64,000 nucleotides of DNA from Actinomycetota bacterium (GTDB lineage: Bacteria; Actinomycetota; Thermoleophilia; Gaiellales; Gaiellaceae): NCBI GenBank assembly GCA_009702325.1, contig WLID01000001.1:558001-622000 (forward strand), in the 5' to 3' direction. The position numbers and the translations under genes are program-made. Within the stretch, counting starts at the first letter, position 1; each line of letters begins with the position of its first letter. Shown here piece by piece: positions 28,890 to 36,339 of this stretch. Under the pieces are notes generated by a model, which was not told where the DNA came from, ran no database searches, and saw nothing but the letters and a program-made list of their open reading frames with translations.

Positions 28890-29362
28890 TAGGTGCCGAT
28901 CGACGAGACGCGGGCGCCAGCACGACCAAGACGCAGAACGATCTCGTAGCCGTCGGTGGAGATCGAGATGCCGTACTCGCCCGGGCCAACCGACGTGACC
29001 GAGACCTTCTCGAGCGTGCGACCCTCAAGGCCCGAAAGCGCCTCGGTCAGCTCGCGCGTCGACTCGGAGAGATCACGACCCTGCGGCAGCCGCCGGAAGA
29101 GCGCGAGCGACGCCTGCTCGCCTCCCGGGCCGTACGTCGAGCGGATGCGGCCCGTCGCCAACCCGAGCTCAAGCAGCTCGCCGAGACCCTCGGCCTGCTC
29201 CGGATCGAGAACACCATCATCGACCGCAGCAACGAGATCGGCCAGCCGTGAACAACGATTCTCGTCGTTCACGAGTGCGAGCACCGCGAGCGCCTCAGCG
29301 CGTGCGACCTCAGCCGCCTCGCCTGAGACCTTCACCGTGGTCGTCGTGGTCTCGCTGCTCAC
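28889..29362 (-). CDS. Unknown protein in sulfite-reduction operon
   Basis: 157 residues, soluble, acidic, no Cys clusters apart from one (ENRCSRL). The first half is helical (EALAVLALVNDENRCSRLAD, DPEQAEGLGELLELGLATGR); the second has a beta-rich end (SVTSVGPGEYGISISTDGY, IVLRLGRAGARVSSIG). Placed between cysH (4 bases) and the precorrin-2 dehydrogenase gene (one-base overlap), so it is almost surely co-translated with sulfate reduction. No family recognised. Confidence 0.7.
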   Translation of the reverse strand: MSSETTTTTVKVSGEAAEVARAEALAVLALVNDENRCSRLADLVAAVDDGVLDPEQAEGLGELLELGLATGRIRSTYGPGGEQASLALFRRLPQGRDLSESTRELTEALSGLEGRTLEKVSVTSVGPGEYGISISTDGYEIVLRLGRAGARVSSIGT

Positions 29363-29366
29363 GGCG

Positions 29367-30149
29367 TTACTCGCTGCGATCGCCGATCAGGGCGTGGAGC
29401 TCATGCTCCAAGCCGCCGCTCTCAACGGAGCAGTGGATACCGCACTCCTTCGGAGCGTTCGACTCCCACCACCACCGGCCAGCGCGGCTCGCTTCGCCCG
29501 GCGCAATCGCCCGGGTGCACGGCGCGCAGCCGATCGAGGTGAAGCCACGATCGTAAAGCGAGTGGTACGGCACGTCGCGCTCGCGAATGTAATCCCAGAC
29601 CTCCTCTTCGGTCCACTCGGCAAGCGGGTTGAGCTTGATGATCGCGCCATGGTCGTGATCGATCTCGACCTTGCGAATGTTCGTGCGGCTCGCCCACTGA
29701 TCACGGCGGAGGCCCGTGACCCAGGCGTCGAGCCCATGCAGGTGCTTGGTGAGCGGGCGCACCTTGCGGACGTTGCAGCAGAGCAGGCGGAGGTCAACCT
29801 GCTTCTGGAAGAGATTCGGGCCGTGCTTGGTGACCATCGCGCCAACCTCGTCGGCGTTCGGCGAAATGATCTCAAGGTTCATCAACGGATAGCGCTCACG
29901 AAGCCGCTCGGCGAGCTCATGCGTCTCGGCCGGGAGGCGGCCGGTGTCGACGGAGAACACGCGGACATTCGGCTCGATCTCGTACGCCATGTCGATCAGC
30001 GCAACGCTGTCAGCCTGGAACGACGTGCTGAGGGCGATCTTTGAGCCAAACGTCTTGAACGCCCACTCAAGGACGACCTGCGGCTCCTCGCCTTCAAATT
30101 CAATGGAGAGCTCACCTGCTTCGAGCTCGTCGATCAGATCGACGCTCAT
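29367..30149 (-). CDS. cysH: APS reductase (assimilatory, Fe-S type)
   Basis: 260 residues. Has the paired Cys motifs LLCCNVRKV and GCAPCTR that bind [4Fe-4S] and separate APS from PAPS reductases, plus the C-terminal ECGIHC with the catalytic Cys. PP-loop STSFQADSVALID and the VFSVDTGRLPAET motif are present. Reduces adenylylsulfate to sulfite. Overlaps sir by four bases. Sulfate adenylyltransferase genes are not in the window. Confidence 0.93.
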   Translation of the reverse strand: MSVDLIDELEAGELSIEFEGEEPQVVLEWAFKTFGSKIALSTSFQADSVALIDMAYEIEPNVRVFSVDTGRLPAETHELAERLRERYPLMNLEIISPNADEVGAMVTKHGPNLFQKQVDLRLLCCNVRKVRPLTKHLHGLDAWVTGLRRDQWASRTNIRKVEIDHDHGAIIKLNPLAEWTEEEVWDYIRERDVPYHSLYDRGFTSIGCAPCTRAIAPGEASRAGRWWWESNAPKECGIHCSVESGGLEHELHALIGDRSE

Positions 30150-31792
30150 TCCTCCGTCTCCTCCCGTTGTCTCGCCTTCGCCGGTTCGAGTCCGGCCAAG
30201 CGGCCGAGCTCGTCATCGTCCGTCCGGCGCGCGAATGCGGCGAACGTTTCCCCGTGCTGCCGGGCTGCAATCCAGCCCGTGACAAGGCCCTGGACGGCCG
30301 TGTCGAGTGCCTCCGTCGGCACGCGGCGGAACAGCGCGCGGCCGATCTGTGCGTCGGGGCCGAGGCCGCCGCGCACGAAAATGTCGTAGCCCTGCTTGCG
30401 CACGCCGCCTTCATCCCGGACGGTCGTGCCCTGGAAGCCGATGTCGCCAACCCAATGCTGGGCGCAGGCGTGCGGGCAGCCATCGAGATGCAGACGCAGG
30501 CCCGCGAGATCCTCGCGGCTGAACGTCGCCTCAAGCCCTTCGATCAGCCGACCGAGACGCGTCTTGGTCTCGGCAACCGAGAAGTTGCAGTGCGGCTCGC
30601 CGGTGCAGGCAATCGAGTTACCACGCAGCGGGTTGAGATCGAGGCTGAAGCCGATCCCTTCAAGCTCCGCGATCGCCGAGTCGATTTCGCCGTTCGGCAC
30701 ATTCGTGACGATGAAGTTCTGCTGGCGCGTCAAGCGGATCTCGCCACCGAGGCGTTCGGCGAGTGCAGCGACAGCGATCATCTGGTCGCCTGAGATCAGG
30801 CCGAGGTGCACCGGAACGCCGATGTAGGAGAGGCCCTCCTGCTTCTGCGGGTGCACACCAAGGTGGTGGCCAGGCTCAACCGTGATGGGTGGCAGCGTGT
30901 AGTTCTCGAGCGTGCGGCCGAGCTTCGCTTCGACGCGCTCGCGGATGCCCTCGGCGCCAATGTCGTCGACCATGAACTTGAGGCGGGCCTTCACACGGGA
31001 GACGCGGTACTTGAGGTCTTCCGCCCAAACGGTCGTGATCGTGCCGAGGATCTCGTTCGACTCTTCCTTCGGAATGAAGACGCCCATGTCGCGTGCAATC
31101 CGCGGAACCGACGAGAGACCGCCGCCGACATGCACGGCGAAACCCTCACGGCCTTCGTGGACAGTGCCGATCAGTGAAATGCAGTTGATCTCGGGCGCGT
31201 TGCACCGGTCGGCACAGGCCGAGATCGAATACTTGTGCTTCCGCGGCAGGTTCGCGTAATCCGGGTTGCCATAGAAGGTGTCGGAAGCCGACTGCACGAT
31301 CGGCGTAGCGTCGAACAGCTCGTCGGCCGCAAGGCCCTGCACCGGGCAGCCCGTGATGTTGCGCACCGTGTCGCCGCACCCGCCGGCCGTCGTGATGCCC
31401 GACTTCTCGAGATCCTCGAAGACATTCGGCAGCTCGGAAAGGTGGAGGTAGTGCAGCTGGATGCACTGGCGCGTCGAAAGCTCGCCGTCACCCTTGCCGT
31501 ACTTGTTGGACACCTCACCGATCGTGCGCAGCTCCGCCGGGCTCAGCTGGCCGGCCGGGATCTTGACGCGCAGCATGAACGTGCCGATCTTCGGCTTGTC
31601 GTGGTAGAGACCCCACCACTGCAGGCGAACGACATCTTCTTCAGCAACGCTCTCGTACCCGGCAGCGATCAGCGCGGGGAGCTCGTCGCGAATGAGCAAC
31701 GGCGCCTTCTCGCGCTTCAAGCGCTCAACGGGATTCCGCTTGAGAACGAGGTCCCAGTCGGGCGGCGGCTTAGGTGCGGATTGTGTGCTCAT
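30146..31792 (-). CDS. Ferredoxin-dependent sulfite reductase, NirA type
   Basis: 548 residues from ATG 31792 (MSTQSAPKPPPDWD); an open frame runs to 31885 but adds an unlikely tail. Two ferredoxin-like halves; siroheme/[4Fe-4S] Cys in NSIACTGEPHCNFSV and DGCPHACAQHWVGD, and the repeat-half motif GCGDTVRNITGCPVQG. Linked siroheme and APS reductase genes point to sulfite rather than nitrite. First gene of the minus-strand sulfur operon, with its promoter in the 312-base gap to serA. Confidence 0.92.
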   Translation of the reverse strand: MSTQSAPKPPPDWDLVLKRNPVERLKREKAPLLIRDELPALIAAGYESVAEEDVVRLQWWGLYHDKPKIGTFMLRVKIPAGQLSPAELRTIGEVSNKYGKGDGELSTRQCIQLHYLHLSELPNVFEDLEKSGITTAGGCGDTVRNITGCPVQGLAADELFDATPIVQSASDTFYGNPDYANLPRKHKYSISACADRCNAPEINCISLIGTVHEGREGFAVHVGGGLSSVPRIARDMGVFIPKEESNEILGTITTVWAEDLKYRVSRVKARLKFMVDDIGAEGIRERVEAKLGRTLENYTLPPITVEPGHHLGVHPQKQEGLSYIGVPVHLGLISGDQMIAVAALAERLGGEIRLTRQQNFIVTNVPNGEIDSAIAELEGIGFSLDLNPLRGNSIACTGEPHCNFSVAETKTRLGRLIEGLEATFSREDLAGLRLHLDGCPHACAQHWVGDIGFQGTTVRDEGGVRKQGYDIFVRGGLGPDAQIGRALFRRVPTEALDTAVQGLVTGWIAARQHGETFAAFARRTDDDELGRLAGLEPAKARQREETEE

Positions 31793-32104
31793 GCGAGGTT
31801 TGTGTGGTTGTGTGGTGGTGAGTTGAACGGCGGCGACGAAACGACGTCGCTCCGTCGCCGCCGGACCCCAATTCGTGAGAACCACCCGATTTCGCGGATG
31901 CCCTCCGATCCACCGAGGAGCACGATAGCCAGGGAGCTACACAAAGTAAAGTCTTTAGCGTTCAAGCCATCGGCCGCCGCTTCACTTTCTGCAGCAATAT
32001 CGCTGCAAAAAACGAAAAATCACCACTTCATAAAGGATAGAAATGGATTCTGCGTGGCAGCGAACCGCGACGCGACGTTGCACGATTGCGTAGGGTAGAA
32101 GGAG
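31793..32104. promoter_or_regulatory. Divergent sir/serA control region with dyad
   Basis: No gene seen. The clearest signal is an inverted repeat at 31986-32011: TTTCTGCAGC, six bases AATATC, GCTGCAAAAA, with 9 of 10 positions paired. It lies in the only A+T-rich patch of the gap. Also present is AAGTAAAGTCTTTAGCG at 31944-31960. AGAAGGAG (32096-32103) is the serA ribosome site. The dyad may bind a sulfur regulator; no regulator gene is adjacent. Confidence 0.5.
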
Positions 32105-33673
32105 ATGGCTGAGCTTCCAAAAGTCCTTGTGCGCGAAGAGATCGCTGAAGCGGGTATCGATCTGCTCCGATCGAAGTTCGACGTCGACGTCGACCAAGAC
32201 TCCGACCTCGCGAGCATCATCGGCAACTACGAAGCGATCGTCATCCGCTCCGCAACCAAGATGACCGCCGACCTGATCGAGGCCGGAACCCGGCTGAAGG
32301 TGATCGGTCGCGCCGGCGTTGGTGTCGACAACGTTGACGTTCCTGCCGCCACCAAGCGCGGCATCGTCGTAGCGAATGCGCCTGAGTCGAACATCGTCTC
32401 GGCAGCCGAGCACACCGTCGGCCTTCTCCTTGCGCTCGCCCGCAACATCCCACAAGCGCACGCTGCCCTCGTTGAGGGTCGCTGGGAGCGCTCGAAGTGG
32501 GGCGGCGTCGAAGTCGCCGAAAAGACGCTTGGCGTTCTCGGGTTCGGTCGCATCGGCCAGCAGGTCGCGCGCCGCGCACTCGGGCTGCAAATGCGCGTGA
32601 TCGCCTACGACCCATTCGTTTCGGCGGAACGCTTCAAGGATCTCGGCGTCGAGTCGGGCACCGTCGACGAGGTTCTCGCCCGCTCAGACTTCCTCACGCT
32701 GCACTTGCCAGCAAACGACGAGACCCGCCGGATGATCAATGCCGAGGCGATCGCAAAGATGCGCGATGGCGTTCGCCTTGTGAACGCCGCCCGCGGCGAC
32801 CTGATCGACGACGACGCGCTCATTGCTGCGCTCGAATCGGGCAAGGTCGCGGGCGCCGCAATCGACGTGTTCTCGCCCGAGCCGTACTCCGGCCCGCTCC
32901 TCCAGGCGAAGAACATCGTCGTCACCCCACATCTCGCAGCCTCGACCGACGAGGCTCAGGATCGCGCTGGCGTGATCGTGGCCGAGCAGGTTGCTGCGGC
33001 GCTCGAAGGCGGCCTCGTCTCGAACGCGGTCAACATCCCGACCGTTGGTGCCGACGACCTGAAGGTGCTCGGCGCATTCGTGCCGCTCGCCGCGTCACTT
33101 GGCCGGCTCGCGCTCGACCTCGCGGGCGGCGAGCCCCACAAGATTGAGCTCGAGTACTACGGCGAGCTTGCGAACTACGACACCCGGCTGCTGACGGTCG
33201 CCGCGCTCAACGGCGCGTTCGCCGGCCGCACCGATCAGCCAGTCAACTACGTCAACGCACCGGTGATCGCCGCCGAGCGTGGGATCGAAGTGGTTGAGAA
33301 CAAGCGCAGCACCTCGCGCGACTTCACCAACCTGATCGCGGTCGCCGCAGGTGACATGCGTGTTGCGGGAACGACGATCGGTCGTGAGAACCGGCAGTGG
33401 CTCGTCTCAGCGCTCGGCTTCGAAGTTGAGATCGAACTCGCCGAACCGATGGTGCTCCTGCGCTACGACGATGTCCCCGGCGTGGTCGGCAAGGTCGGCA
33501 CCATCTTCGGTGACGCCGAGGTGAACATCGCGAACATGGCTGTGTCACGCACAAACGACGGCACCAAAGCCCTGATGGCGATCACGATCGACGGCAGCGT
33601 TCCCGCATCGGTCGTTGAACGGCTCGCAACCTCGTTCGACGAGGTGTGGGTCACCGGCACGAACCCCGCGTAG
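32105..33673 (+). CDS. serA: D-3-phosphoglycerate dehydrogenase
   Basis: 522 residues, the long form with ASB and C-terminal ACT domains, as in mycobacteria. NAD loop LGVLGFGRIGQQVARRA, catalytic Arg/Glu/His in NAARGDLIDDDAL, SPEPYSGP and VTPHLAASTDEAQDRAG. ACT domain from about residue 450 (LLRYDDVPGVVGKVGTIFGD). Starts serine synthesis, which supplies the carbon acceptor for the sulfide made by the divergent operon. Confidence 0.96.
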   Translation: MAELPKVLVREEIAEAGIDLLRSKFDVDVDQDSDLASIIGNYEAIVIRSATKMTADLIEAGTRLKVIGRAGVGVDNVDVPAATKRGIVVANAPESNIVSAAEHTVGLLLALARNIPQAHAALVEGRWERSKWGGVEVAEKTLGVLGFGRIGQQVARRALGLQMRVIAYDPFVSAERFKDLGVESGTVDEVLARSDFLTLHLPANDETRRMINAEAIAKMRDGVRLVNAARGDLIDDDALIAALESGKVAGAAIDVFSPEPYSGPLLQAKNIVVTPHLAASTDEAQDRAGVIVAEQVAAALEGGLVSNAVNIPTVGADDLKVLGAFVPLAASLGRLALDLAGGEPHKIELEYYGELANYDTRLLTVAALNGAFAGRTDQPVNYVNAPVIAAERGIEVVENKRSTSRDFTNLIAVAAGDMRVAGTTIGRENRQWLVSALGFEVEIELAEPMVLLRYDDVPGVVGKVGTIFGDAEVNIANMAVSRTNDGTKALMAITIDGSVPASVVERLATSFDEVWVTGTNPA

Positions 33674-33716
33674 TTCGCCCGCGACGGTTCTCCTCCCAAA
33701 CCTCGCGCAGGATTCG

Positions 33717-33815
33717 CTAGAGTCCTCCGCAGGTCGACCGTCGTCGTAGACGGCCGCCCGAGGCACTGAGGCCTCAGGAACTAGCTCCGGCTAGCTCCTG
33801 AGGCCTCTTTTTTTT
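33717..33815 (+). terminator. Strong intrinsic terminator, possibly of a short RNA
   Basis: GAGGCCTCAGGA at 33768 pairs with TCCTGAGGCCTC ending 33807, with an inner CTAG/CTAG pair, followed by eight T (33808-33815). It ends serA transcription or, alternatively, attenuates glnK-amt. A -10-like TAGAGT at 33717 and a hairpin CCGTC-gtcgta-GACGG precede it, so an independent RNA of about 85-95 bases is possible. Confidence 0.85.
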
Positions 33816-33839
33816 GTTCTCGAACGAGGGGAGAGGCGC

Positions 33840-34193
33840 ATGGTGAAGGTAGAGGCGGTGGTGATCCGGGAACGGATCGAGATCGTCATCGACGCTGTCG
33901 AAGAAGCGACAGGTCACGTCGGTGTCACGGTTCTCGAGGCCGTCGGACACGGCCGACAGCGTGGACTCACGCACGAATACCGCGGTCGCGTGTTCGAATC
34001 GCGGTTCTTGCCGAAGGCAATGCTGATCTTTCTGGTGAAGGACGAGATCGCTGACAACGTTGTCGCGGCAATCCGCGACTCGGCACGCAGCGGTCATGTC
34101 TCAGGCGACGGGCTCGTCTGGACTTCGCCGGTCGGCACCGTGATCCACAACCGCACAGGAAGCAAGTTGGAGGAGGTTGAGCCCGGTGTCTAG
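33840..34193 (+). CDS. PII nitrogen-regulatory protein, divergent B-loop
   Basis: 117 residues. The T-loop is full length and keeps the modifiable Tyr (GHGRQRGLTHEYRGRVFE then SRFLPK), as in GlnK/GlnB. The B-loop reads SGHVSGDGLVW where TGKIGDGKIFV is usual, so the Lys that contacts nucleotide phosphates is lost, and the C-loop has HNRTG. As it is coupled to amt it is the likely channel gate of GlnK type. Overlaps amt by eight bases. Confidence 0.88.
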   Translation: MVKVEAVVIRERIEIVIDAVEEATGHVGVTVLEAVGHGRQRGLTHEYRGRVFESRFLPKAMLIFLVKDEIADNVVAAIRDSARSGHVSGDGLVWTSPVGTVIHNRTGSKLEEVEPGV

Positions 34194-35628
34194 CCTGGTT
34201 GGAGCAGACGTCAGCAACGGTGACCTGCTGATCGCGGCAAGCACGATCTGGGTCGTTGTTGCGGCCGTGCTTGTCATGTTCATGCAGGCGGGCTTCGCGT
34301 TCCTCGAAGCTGGCCTTACCCGTATGAAGAACGCCGGTCACATTGCCGGCAAGAACGTCCTGATCTTCGCGATCGCTTCGCTCGTCTACTGGATGGTGGG
34401 CTTCGGCATCGCCTTCGGTGACGGCAACCTGATCGTCGGCACCGACGGTTTCTTCCCGTCGGTCGATGCTCTGACGTCGGTTGGTCAGGCACCGTTCGAT
34501 TGGTTCTCGGAGATTCCGGGTGCCGCTGGCTACCTCTTTGAGGTCGTCTTCGCGGGCGTGTCGCTCGCCATCGTCTGGGGCTCCATGGCCGAACGGGCCA
34601 AGCTCTACGTGTACGTCGTGTTCGGCGTGATCTTCACGCTGATCTACTCCGTGACGTCGCACTGGATCTGGAGCCCGCACGGCTGGCTGTTCAAGGGCAC
34701 GCTCACCGACGGCGTCGGCATGCAGGACTTCGCCGGGTCGACGGTCGTCCATTACCAGGGTGCTCTTGCGGCACTCGCCGGGGCGTTGCTGCTTGGCCCG
34801 CGTATCGGCAAGTTCGGCACGGACGGTCGGGCGAACCCGATCCCGGGTCACAACATCCCGTACGCCGTGCTCGGCACGATCATCCTCTGGTTCGGATGGT
34901 TTGGATTCAACCCGGGCTCGACCCTGTCGGTTGACTTCGGTGGCATCGGCTACTTCGCCTACGTCGCGACGACGACCAACATCGCGGCTGCGGCCGGCGG
35001 TATCGGCGGGTTCTTCACCGCCTGGATCGTCCTGAAGAAGCCGGACATTTCGATGATGTTGAACGGTGTGCTCGCAGCGCTTGTCGCGATCACTGCTGCT
35101 TCGGGCTTCGTTGCCCCGTGGGCGGCTGTCGTGATCGGTCTCGTGTCCGGGTTCATCGCGGTTGTCGGCGTGATCTGGGTTGAGAGCCTCGGAATCGACG
35201 ATCCGATCGGTGCTGTCTCGGTGCACGGCATGTCCGGCATCTGGGGCACGCTCGCCTGCGGTCTGTTTGCGGTTCCGTCGCTCGCGTCGAATCTCGCAAC
35301 CGGCACGGGTGGTCTCGTCTACACCGGCAGCTTCAAGCAGCTCTGGGTGCAGTTCCTGGGCCTTGTTGTTGTGGGTGCATGGACGTTCTCCACATCGTTC
35401 CTTGTTCTTTGGGTGATGAAGAAGCTCTGGGGCATCCGTGTCCACGAGGAGGACGAGATCCTTGGTCTCGACGTCTCCGAGCATGGCATGTGGGGCTATC
35501 CCGAGTTCTACATCCCGGTTCCTGGTGGCTATGGCACCGGAACGCACAGCCACATGCTCTCGGGCGCTGGCGGAGGTTCGTCGTCGCATACGGCGCACGC
35601 ACCGACGCAGCCCACGATCGAGGGCTAA
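34186..35628 (+). CDS. amt: Ammonium transporter
   Basis: 480 residues, about eleven membrane segments. Motifs: GFAFLEAGLTRMKNAGHIAG near the start, STVVHYQGALAALAGALLLG with a pore His, FGWFGFNPGSTL, and SVHGMSGIWGTLACGLF with the second His. The start GTG 34186 is nine bases after GGAGGAGG; a TTG at 34177 is also in frame but too close. The cytosolic tail is His/Ser/Gly-rich. Confidence 0.95.
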   Translation: MSSLVGADVSNGDLLIAASTIWVVVAAVLVMFMQAGFAFLEAGLTRMKNAGHIAGKNVLIFAIASLVYWMVGFGIAFGDGNLIVGTDGFFPSVDALTSVGQAPFDWFSEIPGAAGYLFEVVFAGVSLAIVWGSMAERAKLYVYVVFGVIFTLIYSVTSHWIWSPHGWLFKGTLTDGVGMQDFAGSTVVHYQGALAALAGALLLGPRIGKFGTDGRANPIPGHNIPYAVLGTIILWFGWFGFNPGSTLSVDFGGIGYFAYVATTTNIAAAAGGIGGFFTAWIVLKKPDISMMLNGVLAALVAITAASGFVAPWAAVVIGLVSGFIAVVGVIWVESLGIDDPIGAVSVHGMSGIWGTLACGLFAVPSLASNLATGTGGLVYTGSFKQLWVQFLGLVVVGAWTFSTSFLVLWVMKKLWGIRVHEEDEILGLDVSEHGMWGYPEFYIPVPGGYGTGTHSHMLSGAGGGSSSHTAHAPTQPTIEG

Positions 35629-35640
35629 CAAGAGGGAGCG

Positions 35641-35728
35641 GGGAAGGGGCGTTATTCGCGGGGAGTGTCGCCCCTTCCCACGCTTTCCTGTCAACGGTCG
35701 GCGCTGCCACTCAACGTGGCGGCGCCGA
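35641..35728 (+). terminator. Two hairpins after amt
   Basis: First, GGGAAGGGGCG (35641) pairs perfectly over 11 bases with CGCCCCTTCCC (35669-35679), followed by ACGCTTTCC. Second, TCGGCGC-t-GCCAC, loop TCAAC, GTGGC-g-GCGCCGA (35698-35728). The first is the probable amt terminator. Confidence 0.65.
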
Positions 35729-35736
35729 ACGTTGCT

Positions 35737-35955
35737 CGTTAAGGACACGCTTCCCCCGGCCGCGTCCGGGGGACTGTCCCCAGGCCATGCTTCGTTAGGT
35801 CACGCTCTGTTTGGCCACGTCCGGGGGACTGTCCCCAGGCCATGCGTCGTTAGGTCACGCTCTGTTTGGCCACGTCCGGGGGACTGTCCCCAGGCCATGC
35901 TTCGTTTGGCCACGCTCTGTTTGGCCACGTCCGGGGGACTGTCCCCAGGCCATGT
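35737..35955. repeat. 55-bp tandem repeat, four copies, each with a palindromic core
   Basis: The core CCGGGGGACTGTCCCCAGG recurs at 35766, 35821, 35876 and 35931, that is every 55 bases. Each core holds GGGGAC-T-GTCCCC, flanked by GGCC...GGCC arms. The linkers (GCTTCGTTAGGTCACGCTC type) are nearly identical in copies 1-3 and drift at both ends. There are no unique spacers, so it is not CRISPR. Open frames across it simply translate the repeat. The rest of 35629-36010 has no gene. Confidence 0.9.
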
Positions 35956-36010
35956 CAGTGCAGGCCAAGGCCGCTCGGGCCATGCTGGACTCGGGGAGGG
36001 CGCCGCGGAG

Positions 36011-36286
36011 TTAGCGGGCGCCGCCGGCGACAGCCGGCAGCAGGATGACCGTCGTACCCGGCGAGACCGCCGTGTCGAGACCATCGAAGAGGCGGACGTC
36101 CTGGCCATCGATGAAGACGTTCAGGAACTGCGGCAGTTCGTCGCCCGCGAAGATGCGGTTGGCGAGGCCGGGGTAGGTCGTCACAAGCTCGTTCAGTGCC
36201 TCGCGCACCGTGGAGCCGCCCGTCTCAACCTGGCGGTTGTTCCCCGCCTCAGGGCGAAGAATCGGTGGGATGCGAATCGTTGGCAT
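36011..36286 (-). CDS. CysO-like ubiquitin-fold sulfur carrier
   Basis: 91 residues, beta-grasp ThiS/MoaD fold. Opening IPPILRPEAGNNRQV and ending TVILLPAVAGGAR match the plan of mycobacterial CysO (IPTILRP..., ILPAVAGG), the protein-bound sulfur donor for CysM cysteine synthesis. Here Ala-Arg follows the Gly-Gly, so the tail must be trimmed before it can be activated. Neither CysM nor the JAMM protease Mec lies in the window. MoaD is the less likely alternative. Confidence 0.85.
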   Translation of the reverse strand: MPTIRIPPILRPEAGNNRQVETGGSTVREALNELVTTYPGLANRIFAGDELPQFLNVFIDGQDVRLFDGLDTAVSPGTTVILLPAVAGGAR

Positions 36287-36339
36287 AGTCCGAAAACCTC
36301 GCTCCCGACGCTACCACAGGGCGCCGATTCGGCTGAGCG

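Noticed and set aside
31944..31960. Another 11-bp stress repeat upstream of sir
   Set aside because: Only a single CTTTAG-like word occurs, without copies at 11-base spacing.
35737..35955. CRISPR array
   Set aside because: The 55-bp units include their linkers; there are no unique spacers and no cas genes.
35811..36014. Small coding frames through the tandem repeats
   Set aside because: They translate the repeat itself, reading across a palindromic non-coding array, and have no ribosome site.
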